From Aureibaculum algae (lineage in GTDB: Bacteria > Bacteroidota > Bacteroidia > Flavobacteriales > Flavobacteriaceae): a stretch of 64,000 nt of DNA. Positions 52,084 through 62,897 of the stretch are shown piece by piece (within the stretch, counting starts at the first letter, position 1; every line of letters starts with the position of its first letter). The notes under the pieces are model-generated. The model saw nothing but the letters and a program-made list of their open reading frames with translations. It was not told the origin of the DNA and searched no databases. The DNA lies in NCBI RefSeq assembly GCF_006065315.1, contig NZ_CP040749.1, positions 1 through 64,000 of the forward strand, written 5' to 3'. A program made the translations under genes and the position numbers.

Positions 52084-53823
52084 ATGAGTAAAAAAGAGAA
52101 AGTATCGTTTGCATGGGCATTTAAAGAATTTATTTGGCCAAGAAGAAAAATTGTATCTATTGGATTAATATTAATTATTTTGAAGAGTTTGGCGGGGTTA
52201 GTTATTCCGCTTCAGGCCAAAACATTAATTGATGATGTTGTTCCGAATAAAGATATGAGTGGGTTATACACCCTTATAATTATCGTAGTGGGTGCATTAT
52301 TAATTCAAGCAGTAACCTCTTTTTCATTAACAAGATTGTTAAGTGTAGAAGCTCAACATTTAATATCATTATTACGAGCAAAAGTGCAACGTAAATTATT
52401 AAAATTACCCATAAATTTCTTCGATAATAATAAATCTGGAGCCTTGGTTTCTCGTGTTATGACTGATGTAGAAGGTGTTCGGAACCTGGTAGGAACAGGG
52501 TTGGTGCAGCTTATAGGTGGTTCAATAACAGCCATATTATCCTTTGTGTGGTTACTTAAAATAAATGCCACAATGACATTTGTCGTGTTGGTACCTGTGT
52601 TGATTTTTGCAGTTGTTATGCTGAAAGCTTTTGGTGTAATTCGTCCAATTTTTAAAGCACGTGGAAAAATTAATGCTGAGGTAACGGGTCGCCTTACAGA
52701 AACGCTTAACGGAGTTCGAGTCATCAAAGGATTTAATGCTGAAGAGCAAGAGAATAAAACGTTTGAAGAAGGGGTTGATAAATTATTTCAAAATGTAAAA
52801 AAGAGCTTGACTGCTACAGCTATAATTACAAGTTCATCTACATTTCTAATTGGATTAGCTTCTGCGGGAATCATGGGGTTAGGTGGTTATTATATTATGG
52901 GCGGTTCAATGACATTGGGTGATTTTGTTCAGTTTACCTTATTGTTGGGGTTTATGGTTGCACCTATAGTTCAGATGAGTAATATTGGGAGTCAACTTAC
53001 CGAAGCCATGGCGGGTTTAGACCGTACACAAGAGTTGATGAATATGACCGAAGAAGATGATCCGGAAAAGAGAACAATTGTTTTAGAGGATATAAAAGGA
53101 GATATCATTTTTGACAATGTTTCTTTTAGTTATGAAGAAAACAAGGAGGTGTTACATAACATTTCTTTGAAAGCTTCTTCTGGAAGTGTTACCGCATTGG
53201 TGGGTTCTTCAGGTTCAGGAAAAAGTACCATTGCAGGATTAGCCGCTACATTTTTAAATCCTGTTGAAGGAAAAATTACCCTTGACGGGATAGATTTAGC
53301 AAGGGTAAACCTGAACAGTTTTAGAAAGCATTTAGCCGTTGTTTTACAAGATGATTTTTTATACGAAGGCACCATTAGAGAAAATATATTATTCCCTAGG
53401 CCAGATGCTACTGAAGAAGAATTATTAGCCGCGGTTAAAGGAGCTTATGTAAATGAATTTACCGATCGATTTGATGATGGCTTAGAAACCGTAATTGGCG
53501 AAAGAGGAGTGAAATTATCAGGTGGTCAACGCCAGCGAATTTCAATTGCTAGGGCCTTATTGGCAGATCCGAAAGTTATTATTTTAGATGAAGCAACTTC
53601 TAATTTAGATACCGAAAGTGAATCGTACATTCAAAAAAGTTTGGGGGTTTTAATGCAAGACCGAACTACTTTTGTAATTGCTCATAGGTTAAGTACCATT
53701 CAAAAAGCAGATCAAATTTTAGTTATTGAAGATGGTAATATTGTAGAACAAGGCAAACACGACGAACTTATCGCCAAAAAAGGTAGATATTTTGATTTAT
53801 ATACCTATCAAAGTAGGATATAG
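52084..53823 (+). CDS. ABC exporter, fused permease and ATPase
   Basis: 579-residue half-transporter that would act as a homodimer. N-terminal six-helix ABC membrane domain (about 20-310), then the nucleotide-binding domain (about 335-575): Walker A GSSGSGKST, LSGGQRQR, Walker B VIILDEATSNLD, H-loop IAHRLST. Resembles MsbA/multidrug or lipid exporters; substrate cannot be read from sequence. Single gene, convergent with the ECF sigma gene. Confidence 0.92.
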   Translation: MSKKEKVSFAWAFKEFIWPRRKIVSIGLILIILKSLAGLVIPLQAKTLIDDVVPNKDMSGLYTLIIIVVGALLIQAVTSFSLTRLLSVEAQHLISLLRAKVQRKLLKLPINFFDNNKSGALVSRVMTDVEGVRNLVGTGLVQLIGGSITAILSFVWLLKINATMTFVVLVPVLIFAVVMLKAFGVIRPIFKARGKINAEVTGRLTETLNGVRVIKGFNAEEQENKTFEEGVDKLFQNVKKSLTATAIITSSSTFLIGLASAGIMGLGGYYIMGGSMTLGDFVQFTLLLGFMVAPIVQMSNIGSQLTEAMAGLDRTQELMNMTEEDDPEKRTIVLEDIKGDIIFDNVSFSYEENKEVLHNISLKASSGSVTALVGSSGSGKSTIAGLAATFLNPVEGKITLDGIDLARVNLNSFRKHLAVVLQDDFLYEGTIRENILFPRPDATEEELLAAVKGAYVNEFTDRFDDGLETVIGERGVKLSGGQRQRISIARALLADPKVIILDEATSNLDTESESYIQKSLGVLMQDRTTFVIAHRLSTIQKADQILVIEDGNIVEQGKHDELIAKKGRYFDLYTYQSRI

Positions 53824-53833
53824 GTTAAAAAAA

Positions 53834-54424
53834 TTAAGATGTTTTTTTATTAGGAAAAATTAAGAACAAGATACTACTTGTTTTTTCACCAATTTTTTCT
53901 CTAATGATACAATAGGCTTTTGAAATATGAGCTTCTACTGTTTTAATGGAGATGTCTAAATATTCAGATATCTCCATATTTGTAAGACCATCTTCCTTGC
54001 TTAATAGAAAAACTTTTTTACATTTTTTCGGTAAGTTTTGAATTTCTTGGGTTACAATTGATATTAATGTATTAATTGATTTCTCATCCGTTTCTTCTAT
54101 CACCTCGTTTAAGGCTTGAGCATATTTATTTTCTAAATCTTTGGTGGATTGATTCTTCCAATATTGCCTAATAAACTCATTGTAAGTAGCAGTATATAAA
54201 AAATTTTTAATGGAAAGTTTTGAATCGAGTTTATCTCTAAAAATCCAAACATTCAAAAAAACATTTTGCAATACGTCTTTTGCAAGCGGTTTATTATTTG
54301 TGAGCGAAAAAGCATAGGTGAACAACTTTTTATGAAATTTTTCAATTAAATGAGAATAGGCTTTCTCATCTCCTTGCTTAAGAGATTCAATTAAAAATGT
54401 ATTATTTTCAAAATTAGTATTCAA
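53834..54424 (-). CDS. ECF-subfamily RNA polymerase sigma factor of PUL 2
   Basis: 196 residues of the Bacteroidetes RpoE-like family: region 2 in HLIEKFHKKLFTYAFSLTNN and VLQNVFLNVWIFRDKL, region 4 in LPKKCKKVFLLSKEDGLTNMEISEYLDISIKTVEAHISKAY. It is divergent from the FecR-like gene and SusC/SusD, the usual arrangement for sigma/anti-sigma control of a glycan locus. Binding of the glycan to the STN-type SusC would release this sigma from FecR. Confidence 0.93.
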   Translation of the reverse strand: MNTNFENNTFLIESLKQGDEKAYSHLIEKFHKKLFTYAFSLTNNKPLAKDVLQNVFLNVWIFRDKLDSKLSIKNFLYTATYNEFIRQYWKNQSTKDLENKYAQALNEVIEETDEKSINTLISIVTQEIQNLPKKCKKVFLLSKEDGLTNMEISEYLDISIKTVEAHISKAYCIIREKIGEKTSSILFLIFPNKKTS

Positions 54425-54778
54425 ATTTTTAAATAAGATTAGTCACTCAAATGTATAAAACATTAAATATTTTGGTTTTCCAAAACACCTAAAAAAACGA
54501 AGTGAAATTAGTTAATACCAATGGTTTTAAATTCTGAATTTAGATTCTGTAAAAATTAATCAATCCCTTATAATTACTAATAGTCTGAACAGATATAATA
54601 ATCAAAATTCGTAATAAAAAATAATGAAATATTTTGGCATTATTAAAAACGATATCGTAAAAATAATTATTCAAAAATAGTGATTTCATTTTTTTAATCT
54701 TCTAATCGTTAAAAAAAAGTTAAAAAAACATAGGGTATTTAAAATGGGGTGGTTAATTATATTAACTAACTTATCCAA
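54425..54778. other. Divergent sigma/fecR intergenic region
   Basis: 354 bp, very AT-rich, no ORF. For the sigma gene there is a perfect -7 box (minus strand TACATTTG, 54448-54455). Next to fecR a GTTAAT-TAT-ATTAAC palindrome (54752-54766) lies 12 bp before the ATG. I find no copy of the TTTTCAGGA-N15-TTGTTTT element used around 30 kb. Confidence 0.5.
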
Positions 54779-55948
54779 ATGATTTCTAAAAACACAGAAA
54801 ATCTCATTGTAAAATATATTAACAAAGCTGCCAATGCAGAAGAGTTAGATCAATTAAGAGACTGGGTAAAAAAACCAAATAATTACAAAATTTTTAAAGA
54901 ATTTGTTCGCACACATTATTCCATTTTATATACGTTAGAAAATCAAGATAAGCTTGATGTAAAGGAAGTATTGTTGCAAAGAATTAGTAAGGACAAATCT
55001 GTAATTAAACAAAAAAGAATTAGATCTATTATGAAGTATGCAGCGGCAGCCATCTTCGTTTTAGGGCTAAGCTATTACTATCAACAAGGCTATCTATCTA
55101 ATATCCCTACTCAAACTATTTCTGAAGATACTGTACCTGTAATTATTGAACCGGGTACTAATAAGGCTGTGCTCACATTAGAAGATGGGTCTAATATTAC
55201 ATTGGGGAAAGGTAAAAATTACCAATCTGAAAATATCAACAGTAATGGAGAAAAATTGGCTTATTCTTCTGAGACAGGTACAAAAAAATCAATAGTTTAT
55301 AATTACCTTACTATTCCTCGTGGTGGTCAGTTTTATTTAAAGCTATCTGATGATACTGAAGTATGGCTTAATTCTGCAACCCAATTAAAATACCCTGTAC
55401 ATTTTGTTACTGGTGAAACTAGAGAAGTAGAACTAGTTTATGGTGAAGCCTATTTTGTCGTATCACCAAGCTCTAATCATAATGGATCTAGATTTAACTT
55501 AATTTGTAATGAACAAGAAGTTGAAGTTATTGGCACACAATTTAATGTAAAGGCCTATAAGGAAGAAAGAAATATATATACCACCCTTGTGGAAGGAAAA
55601 ATTGATTTTAATGCAAATGATACGAAAAGAAGATTAACACCAAATGAGCAATTAAATCTTAACCTTGATACAAAAGAATTAACTGTTAAAAAGGTAGATG
55701 TTTATAATGAAATTTCTTGGAAAGAAGGTGTTTTTAGTTTTGAAGGGAAACCGTTAAAAGATATTGTTACCATACTCTCTCGTTGGTATGATGTTGAATT
55801 TGTTTTTGAAAACAAAGCTGCTCAAGAAAAACGGTTTAACGGATCGCTAAGAAAGGATGTAAACATAAACGAGGTACTCAATATTGTTAAAAATTTTGGA
55901 ATAATTAAAAAATATGAAATAAAGAATAAGATAGTATTACTAAAATAA
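54779..55948 (+). CDS. FecR-family anti-sigma factor of PUL 2
   Basis: 389 residues: cytoplasmic sigma-binding N-terminus (1-80, NAEELDQLRDWVKKPNNYKIF), one membrane helix (about 84-98, YAAAAIFVLGLSYYY), then the FecR domain (LTIPRGGQFYLKLSDDTEVWLNS, REVELVYGEAYFVVSP, IGTQFNVKAY) and a C-terminal DUF4974 segment (KPLKDIVTILSRWYDVEF). It couples the STN-domain SusC downstream to the divergent sigma factor. Confidence 0.93.
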   Translation: MISKNTENLIVKYINKAANAEELDQLRDWVKKPNNYKIFKEFVRTHYSILYTLENQDKLDVKEVLLQRISKDKSVIKQKRIRSIMKYAAAAIFVLGLSYYYQQGYLSNIPTQTISEDTVPVIIEPGTNKAVLTLEDGSNITLGKGKNYQSENINSNGEKLAYSSETGTKKSIVYNYLTIPRGGQFYLKLSDDTEVWLNSATQLKYPVHFVTGETREVELVYGEAYFVVSPSSNHNGSRFNLICNEQEVEVIGTQFNVKAYKEERNIYTTLVEGKIDFNANDTKRRLTPNEQLNLNLDTKELTVKKVDVYNEISWKEGVFSFEGKPLKDIVTILSRWYDVEFVFENKAAQEKRFNGSLRKDVNINEVLNIVKNFGIIKKYEIKNKIVLLK

Positions 55949-55953
55949 AAAAT

Positions 55954-55992
55954 GGGATGAAGTATTGAAATTTGGCCGTTTCACTTCATCCC
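55954..55992 (+). promoter_or_regulatory. Stem-loop between fecR and susC
   Basis: GGGATGAAGT / ACTTCATCCC, a perfect 10-bp inverted repeat with a 19-nt loop, 6 bp past the fecR stop. There is no T-run after it, so it is not a standard terminator; an mRNA-processing or partial-attenuation element is more likely. Confidence 0.5.
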
Positions 55993-56039
55993 GGAGATTA
56001 TGTATTAATTAATAAGTTTAACTAACACAATTCAAATTT

Positions 56040-59000
56040 ATGGAAATTAATTTTATCAATGCCCGATCTTTCACTCGAAGTCGGCTACTACTATTTATTA
56101 TGAGAGCATTTATTTTTCTATTATGCACTACCGTTTTTAGTTTCAACACTGTTGATAGTTATTCACAGCAGAAAATTAAAATCAAAAAAGACATGGAAAT
56201 GTCTATAGATGAGGTCTTCAAGGTTGTAAGTAAGCAATCTAAATTTAGTTTCTTATATCCACAAGAATTATTTAAAGATGCTCCTAAAGTTAATTTAAAA
56301 GAAGGTGAAATTTTATTGAACCAACTACTTACCAACATTTTTTCTAATGGCGATACTTCTTTCAGGTTATCTGATAATAATGTTATTATTGTCGAAAAAA
56401 GTGATCCGAAACAGCTTGAAATTCAAAAGATTAAAATTTCGGGTACCGTACTTGATGAAAGTGGGCAGCCATTGCCAGGAGCAAGTGTTGTTGAAAAAGG
56501 TACACTTAATGGTGTTCAAACAGATTTTGATGGTAAATTTTCTTTAGATGTTAAAAATGCCAATGCAATCTTAGAAATCTCTTTTGTTGGATTTGAAACT
56601 AAAGATATAGTAGTTACCAACCAGACAGAACTTACGATTACGCTCTTGGAGTCTACGGCAAACTTAGGTGAAGTTATTGTAGTAGGTTATGGTACTCGAA
56701 AAAAAGCAACTGTAACTTCAGCTGTTGCACAGGTAAGTGCTGAAACTTTTCAAGACAGAGCAGTAGCAAATGTAACTCAAGGTTTACAAGGAGCTATTGG
56801 AGGTCTTTCTATTACGAACTCCCAAAGTGGAGGTGAGCCAGGGGCTGAACAAAATATCAATATTCGTGGATTAATGACTAGTAATTCAACAGGTACAGGT
56901 ATAGACAATGCGGAACCATTAGTTATTATAGATGGTGCGGTTATGAATATAAATGATATAAATCCAGAAGATATTGAAACTGTAAGTGTATTAAAAGATG
57001 CTGCAGCTGCTTCTATTTATGGTTCAAGAGCTGCCGGTGGTGCTATTTTAATTACGACCAAGAGTGGTAAAAACATGAAAGGTGGTATGATAGTTAATTA
57101 TTCAAATAACTTTTCATATTCAACATATACGAAATGGCCAGATCAAGCTAATGCGTTAGATTATGCGTATGCCATGAATGATGCATTGACAAATCATAAT
57201 GGTAGAGTATGGTATACAGATGAAAGATTAGGATGGATAGAACAAAATATGGCTAATCCAGGAAGTGCTCCTACCTTGGTTCCTAATTCAACGAATACCT
57301 CTTGGGATGTTACTAGTGGAGGTCTTCGTGGAAGTGGTTCAACGGTTTGGAAAGATTTTCTTTTTCATAAATGGACACAAAAATCAAAACATAATTTAAG
57401 TATTAGAGGTGGTGACGAAAAGTTAAATTATTACATTTCAGGTGGGGCATACTTTGAAGATGGTTTATTTAAAGTGGCAGAAAATAATTATAACAGATAT
57501 AATTTAGATGCAAAAATAGCTGCAAAACCTCTTAAATGGTTGTCACTTGAACTTTTAACAAAAATGACGAAAAGTGATGCTGAGTTTCCTTGGGATCCTG
57601 CATATGGTTGAGGTAGAGTTTTTGATCAATTATCAAAGCTTAAACCAACCATGCCTACTGTAGATCCACTTTGGGGTGAGCCTCTTCCACAAGCTTACTA
57701 TCCTTCATGGCAACATTCTAATGAGGTAACGAAGACAAATCAGTTAAACTTAATGCCTAGAGTTACCATAGAACCTATAAAAGATTTATTCATTAATTTA
57801 CAATACAACTATAGGACAAATAATAATAAAAGAGTTTATACTTCTACAGAATACCAATGGACGCTACCTAATGGTACTACTGGAAACATTATTTCCAGAG
57901 ACCAAACTCGAGTTGCTCCTACGTTGTTTACTAATGAATATTTGTCACCAAATTTATTTGCCTCGTATTCTAAATCAATCGGTGGACATAATATTGATGC
58001 TACGGTGGGTTATCAAAATGAACAATATAACGTATACAACTTAAATGCAAATGCATTTGGTTTATTAAGTGATAATGTTGTTTCCATATCTACCGCTGTA
58101 GGTGATCAAACAGTTAACGATGATATTTCTCATTGGTCAACAGAGAGTATGTTTGGTAGATTAGGTTATAATTATAAAGAAAAATATATAGCCAGGTTAA
58201 CTTACCGTAGAGATGGATCTTCAAAATTTGAACCAGGAAATAGATGGGCTGGTTTTCCTTCTATAGAATTAGGATATAATATTGCAAAAGAAGATTTCTG
58301 GAATATTAAAGACATAAGTATGTTTAAACTTCGTGCTTCAAAAGCGTCTTTAGGAAATCAAAATGTAGGTAATTACTTATAAATTCCTAGAATAGGTAAT
58401 GCTAACGGTTTTTTCTTATTTAACGGAGAAAGAGAATATACAGCTAGTCCACCAAACCTTACAAGTATAAATCTTACTTGGGAAACAGTTAAAACTACAG
58501 ATGTCGGAATTGATATTTTAGCATTAAATAATAAACTTGCTTTTACTTTTGACTGGTATCGATCAGATATTGAAAACATGGCAACAAGCGGGACATCATT
58601 ACCTGCGACACTTGGAACATCTTCTCCTTTAATAAATGGGGGTATTTCACGTACTCAAGGTTGGGATACTGAGGTAACTTGGAGACATTCGATAGGTGAT
58701 TTTAAGTATAGTGTTAGAGCAACACTTTCTGATTATAAACAAACTATTGTAGAGTTTCCTAATAAGTCGAGTTTGGTTTCAGATTTTTATGCAGGAAAAG
58801 ACCTAGGAGATATCTGGGGATTAACCTGGGAAGGTTGGTTTCAAAGCCCAGAAGAAGCAACAGAACGAAATGCAATTATCAATCAAAAATGGGTTCATAA
58901 TAGTACTTTTGGTGAAGGTGATGCTAAATATGCCGACTTAAATGGTGATGGAGTCATAAACAATGGAACAAATACAGTAGGTGATACTGGGGATTTCAAG

Positions 59001-59555
59001 GTTATTGGTAATAGTACACCTAGGTACCAATATGGAATTAGACTTGGAGCAGAATATAAAAGTATAGATTTTAGTATGTTTATACAAGGTGTAGGAAAAA
59101 GAGATGTTTCATATCAGAATGGTGCAAATAGTAAACAATTTCTTGGGCCAGCACAAGGGCCATTTCACTCGAATGTTTATGCAGAGCATTTAGACTATTA
59201 TAGACCGGATGATACCACAAGTCCTTTTGGACCTAATACTGATGCTTATTTTGCAAGGCCTTATTCACAGAATGGTGGTAAAAATAATAGAAATTACAGA
59301 TATAGTACAGATCATTTTTTACAAAATGGTGCTTATGCTAGATTAAAAACGATTCAACTTGGATTTACAATTCCTAAAAACATTCTTGAAAAGTATAAAA
59401 TTGATAGATTTAGAATCTTTGTAACGGGTGAAAACCTTATAACAATATCAGATATGTTGTTTTATGATCCAGAAGGAATACGAGGTACGTTTAGTGGAGC
59501 GGCATCTTATCCTTTATCAAAAACCATTTCAACAGGGATTAATATTTCATTTTAA
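56040..59555 (+). pseudogene. susC: STN-domain SusC/RagA importer interrupted by two in-frame stop codons
   Basis: One reading frame runs from 56040 to 59555 (1172 codons) with homology throughout, but TGA at 57609-57611 (codon 524, in DPAYG-stop-GRVFDQ, where Trp would fit) and TAA at 58380-58382 (codon 781, in NYL-stop-IPRIG) interrupt it. No frameshift or deletion is needed. Upstream are a signal sequence, an STN domain (about 50-115, SIDEVFKVVSKQSKFSFLY), the carboxypeptidase-like domain (QPLPGASVVEKG), GEVIVVGYGTRKK and the plug; downstream the rest of the barrel to STGINISF. As written only a barrel-less N-terminal fragment would be made. Recent inactivation or two base-call errors. Confidence 0.9.
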
Positions 59556-59575
59556 AAATTTAATTTATAAAAATC

Positions 59576-61282
59576 ATGAAAAAAATAATATATTTTCTAA
59601 CTATATGCTCGACGCTTTTATTAGTGTCGTGTAATGAAGATTTCTTAGATAGAACTCCTCTAGATGAAATATCAGAGCCTGAATTCTGGAAAACAACTAG
59701 TGATTTAGAGTTGTATGCTAATTCATTTTATAATAAATTACCTGGATGGTCTGGTTCCGGATTTGGTAGTGCACAAATGCCTGATGTAGGTACTGATCTT
59801 GGTCTTGGCCTAAGTGCACCATCAAGGTTACAAGGAACTCAAGGCATTCCAAATTCTGGCTCGGCTTCTCTATGGAGTTGGGATGAAGTAAGACTCGTTA
59901 ATTACTTTGTATCAAATGTATCAAAAGCAGAAGGGTTAGAAGTAGAAATTAATCAATTTACAGGTGAGGGTTATTTCTTTAGAGCCTATTTTTATTACGA
60001 CTTGTTAAAGAAGTATGGTGACTTACCTATTTATGATGCTTATTTTGATAATTTAGATACAGATGCGTTATATCGAGCAAAATCGCCTAGAAATGAAGTG
60101 GTTGATTTTATGCTTGCTGACTTAGATTTGGCAATTTCATTGCTTAAACCAAAAGGTGATTTATCTAGTCCGCGTGTTAGTAAAGAAGCAGCACAATTGT
60201 TAAAAGCTGGAATTGCACTTTACGAAGGTACTTGGGAGAAATACCACAATGGTACTGAGTTTGGTGTTTCTGGTTCAGATGGTTCTAGTTTTTTACAACA
60301 AGCCGCAGCTGCAGCAAAAGACCTAATAGATGGACAAACTAGATCTTTAAACGCTAGTTATGGAGACTTATTTAATCAAACTAACCTGAGTGCGAACAAT
60401 GAAATTATACTTTGGAGACAATATGATTTTGTTGGTTTAGGAAATTCATTTGGTAATGACTCTCAAATTAGTTGGCCAAATAATTTCTCTTATTCGAGAG
60501 ATGCTATTCGAAGCTACTTATGTACAGACGGGTTACCCATTTCTGTAAGTGGTGATTATAAAGGAGATACTGAACTGGCTACTATCGAGACAAATAGAGA
60601 CCCAAGACTTGCAGCAACAATAATGGTACCTGGAGACACAACTGTTGTAAATATTAATGGATCAATAGTTTATTGGGAAGAACCAGCTTTAGATAAGAGT
60701 GTTGGAGCCTATGAATCTCAAAAATATAGAATTCCAGAAATAGATGCTGGTGTAAACAATTTTACTAAAGATGCTGCAAAAATCATTATGAGATATGGAG
60801 AAGCGTTGCTTATCTATGCTGAAGCCAAAGCTGAATTAGGAACCATATCGCAAGAGGATTTAGACATGTCAATTAACAAATTACGTGACCGTGTAAATAT
60901 GCCTCACCTTGTATTAGGAGCAATTACTGTTGATCCAGAATGGCCAGATTATGGCTATGCACTTTCTGATGTTCTTCAAGAAATACGAAGAGAAAGAGTT
61001 GTAGAATTAATGAATGAAGGCTTTAGACTGGACGATTTAATGCGCTGGGGAGCACATAATCTTTTTGTAAATAAAAGACCAAGAGGTGCTTATTATGAAG
61101 CTTTAATATCAAATGTGTCAGCAGGTGAACCAGTGGATGTAGATAATTATCTCGACCCATATTTAAATGATATAGCAACTGGTTATCAGTTTAACCCAGA
61201 TCGTGATTATTTACTCGCTATACCTGCAGAAGAATTAGTACTTAATACAAACCTAACTCAAAATCCAGGTTGGGACCAATAA
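59576..61282 (+). CDS. susD: SusD/RagB-family glycan-binding lipoprotein of PUL 2
   Basis: 568 residues with lipobox Cys19 (LLLVSC). SusD landmarks are present: the N-terminal FLDRTPLDEISEPEFWK, the helix FTGEGYFFRAYFYYDLLKKYGDLPI, IIMRYGEALLIYAEAKAELG, and the C-terminal EIRRERVVELMNEGFRLDDLMRWG. The reading frame is intact, unlike its SusC partner 20 bp upstream, which argues the SusC damage is recent. It would bind the glycan at the cell surface. Confidence 0.95.
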   Translation: MKKIIYFLTICSTLLLVSCNEDFLDRTPLDEISEPEFWKTTSDLELYANSFYNKLPGWSGSGFGSAQMPDVGTDLGLGLSAPSRLQGTQGIPNSGSASLWSWDEVRLVNYFVSNVSKAEGLEVEINQFTGEGYFFRAYFYYDLLKKYGDLPIYDAYFDNLDTDALYRAKSPRNEVVDFMLADLDLAISLLKPKGDLSSPRVSKEAAQLLKAGIALYEGTWEKYHNGTEFGVSGSDGSSFLQQAAAAAKDLIDGQTRSLNASYGDLFNQTNLSANNEIILWRQYDFVGLGNSFGNDSQISWPNNFSYSRDAIRSYLCTDGLPISVSGDYKGDTELATIETNRDPRLAATIMVPGDTTVVNINGSIVYWEEPALDKSVGAYESQKYRIPEIDAGVNNFTKDAAKIIMRYGEALLIYAEAKAELGTISQEDLDMSINKLRDRVNMPHLVLGAITVDPEWPDYGYALSDVLQEIRRERVVELMNEGFRLDDLMRWGAHNLFVNKRPRGAYYEALISNVSAGEPVDVDNYLDPYLNDIATGYQFNPDRDYLLAIPAEELVLNTNLTQNPGWDQ

Positions 61283-61311
61283 TAAAAAATAGAATTATTT
61301 GAGTTTGATAT

Positions 61312-61341
61312 AAGAGGGGAAATGTAAAAGTTTTCCCTTTT
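61312..61341 (+). terminator. Terminator after PUL 2 susD
   Basis: Stem AAGAGGGGAAA / TTTTCCCTTTT with two G-U pairs and an 8-nt loop, followed by a T-rich tail, 30 bp after the stop. Confidence 0.75.
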
Positions 61342-61479
61342 ATTTTATACTGTCAGTGTCGACAAAAGATTTTAAAATAAGAGTTGAAGTCTATGTAGAA
61401 ATTCTTAAGAATGTCCATTAATTACAATTTAATATCTTCTTTTTAAGCAGTAAACAGGTTGCGTATTGTTTAAATGTCA

Positions 61480-61638
61480 TTAAGAAATTTTTTTTATCTT
61501 CTTTTTGTAGTTATTGGTCGAAAATAAGCTAGCAGAGACATAGAAATCAATATTTTTAGCGTACTCTTTTAAAGAAGCATTTTTTAAGAGTTGTTTTAAA
61601 AAATCAAAGCAAAAAGCATCTGGTTTTTTAATTAACAT
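61480..61638 (-). CDS. Possible small ORF, 52 residues, function unknown
   Basis: An open frame from ATG 61636-61638 to TAA 61480-61482. The product is Lys/Phe/Leu-rich with a helical middle (FLKQLLKNASLKEYAKN) and a basic end. It has no recognisable domain, no clear ribosome-binding site and no neighbour in its direction. It may be chance or the remnant of a lost gene. Confidence 0.15.
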   Translation of the reverse strand: MLIKKPDAFCFDFLKQLLKNASLKEYAKNIDFYVSASLFSTNNYKKKIKKIS

Positions 61639-61843
61639 AAATTGATTCTAATTAGTTTTATTCCTGTTTTACTATGGCAATTACTTGTAAAAACAATGAA
61701 AAAAAGGGCTTTGAAAAGATCTAAAATTCATATTTATAATGAGTAGTCATTAAACATTTTTACCTTTTGTTATTAGAATCAAAGTTTGAATAATTCTGTT
61801 GTTTTAATTTGAAAAAATAAATTTTTATTAAATAAACTTTCCA

Positions 61844-62893
61844 ATGAAAAAGATAACTTTTTTTATGTTTTTGATACTTATAACTTCGGGTTATGCTCAA
61901 AAAACAGTTAATTATTTAGAAGAATCTGAGACGGATTTTAGTAAAAGAATGCAATGGTTTAATGATGCTAAATATGGAATGTTTATCCATTTTGGATTGT
62001 ACAGTCAGCTTGGAGGTATTTACAAAGGTAATGACGAAGGTAGATATGCAGAGTGGATTCAAGGGAATCAAAATATTCCTCAAGAAGAATATGTTAAGTT
62101 ATTAAATACATGGAACCCTAAAGATTTTAATGCTGATAAGATTGTGAAATTGGCAAAAAAAGCTGGAATGAAGTATTTAGTAGTAACCACCAAACATCAT
62201 GAAGGATTTTGTTTGTGGGATTCTAAATATACCGATTTTGATATCGCAAATACGCCTATGAAAGGGCGTGATTTTGTTCAAGAATTAGCCGATGCATGTA
62301 AAAAACAAGGGATTGTTTTTGGAACTTATTATAGTATTACAGATTGGCACCAAGGTGCACAATATGTAAAAGAAGGTAAAGATTGGGGTTGGGGAATGAC
62401 GAAAATGCATGAAGGTAAAAAAGAAGAATATGTTCAATATTTAAAAAATCAAATAAAGGAATTAATTGAGAATTACGATACCAATATTATTTGGTTTGAT
62501 GGAGATTGGGTAGATTGGTGGACTTTAGAAGATGGAGATGATTTATATCAATACATCAGAGAATTGAAACCAAGTATTATTATTAATAATCGTGTTTCCA
62601 AAAGAAAAATTTTCAAAAAAGATTTCGGAACACCAGAGCAATTTCATTTAGAAGATAAAGTCGATTACTATTGGGAAGCATGTTATACTATGAATGATTC
62701 TTGGGGTTTCAAAATAAAAGATACAGATTGGAAAAGCCCACAAGAAGTTTATGAAAAATTAAAAGATATCAATGGTAAAGGGGGTAATTTTTTATTAAAT
62801 GTTGGTCCTGACGGCGATGGTAATGTACCCAAAGAGTCTGCAAAAATTTTATTAGAAGTAGGTAAGATGTTAGCAAAAGAAGAAAAGAAATAA
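61844..62893 (+). CDS. GH29 alpha-L-fucosidase
   Basis: 349 residues with a signal peptide (1-18, ending GYAQ). The GH29 barrel is clear: WFNDAKYGMFIHFGLYS, VVTTKHHEGFCLWDSKYTDF, the nucleophile D219 in IIWFDGDW, and GKGGNFLLNVGPDGDG near the end. It is short for the family (often 450-600) because the C-terminal beta-sandwich is missing; many single-domain GH29 enzymes exist. It removes terminal alpha-L-fucose. It starts the enzyme part of PUL 2 and is followed 4 bp later by a sulfatase gene. Confidence 0.92.
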   Translation: MKKITFFMFLILITSGYAQKTVNYLEESETDFSKRMQWFNDAKYGMFIHFGLYSQLGGIYKGNDEGRYAEWIQGNQNIPQEEYVKLLNTWNPKDFNADKIVKLAKKAGMKYLVVTTKHHEGFCLWDSKYTDFDIANTPMKGRDFVQELADACKKQGIVFGTYYSITDWHQGAQYVKEGKDWGWGMTKMHEGKKEEYVQYLKNQIKELIENYDTNIIWFDGDWVDWWTLEDGDDLYQYIRELKPSIIINNRVSKRKIFKKDFGTPEQFHLEDKVDYYWEACYTMNDSWGFKIKDTDWKSPQEVYEKLKDINGKGGNFLLNVGPDGDGNVPKESAKILLEVGKMLAKEEKK

Positions 62894-62897
62894 AAAT

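Larger units (their letters stand above)
61283..61843. other. 561-bp AT-rich intergenic region in PUL 2
   Basis: It holds the susD terminator and, before the GH29 gene, presumably its promoter, though no perfect TAnnTTTG box is present. The only ORF of note is a 52-codon minus-strand frame at 61480-61638 (MLIKKPDAFCFDFLKQLL...), listed separately. No repeat or RNA gene recognised. Confidence 0.6.

Noticed and set aside
57609..57611. In-frame TGA in susC read as Trp or selenocysteine recoding
   Set aside because: A second, TAA stop interrupts the same gene, no SECIS-like hairpin is evident, and other genes here use TGA-free Trp codons normally. Nonsense mutation or sequencing error is simpler.
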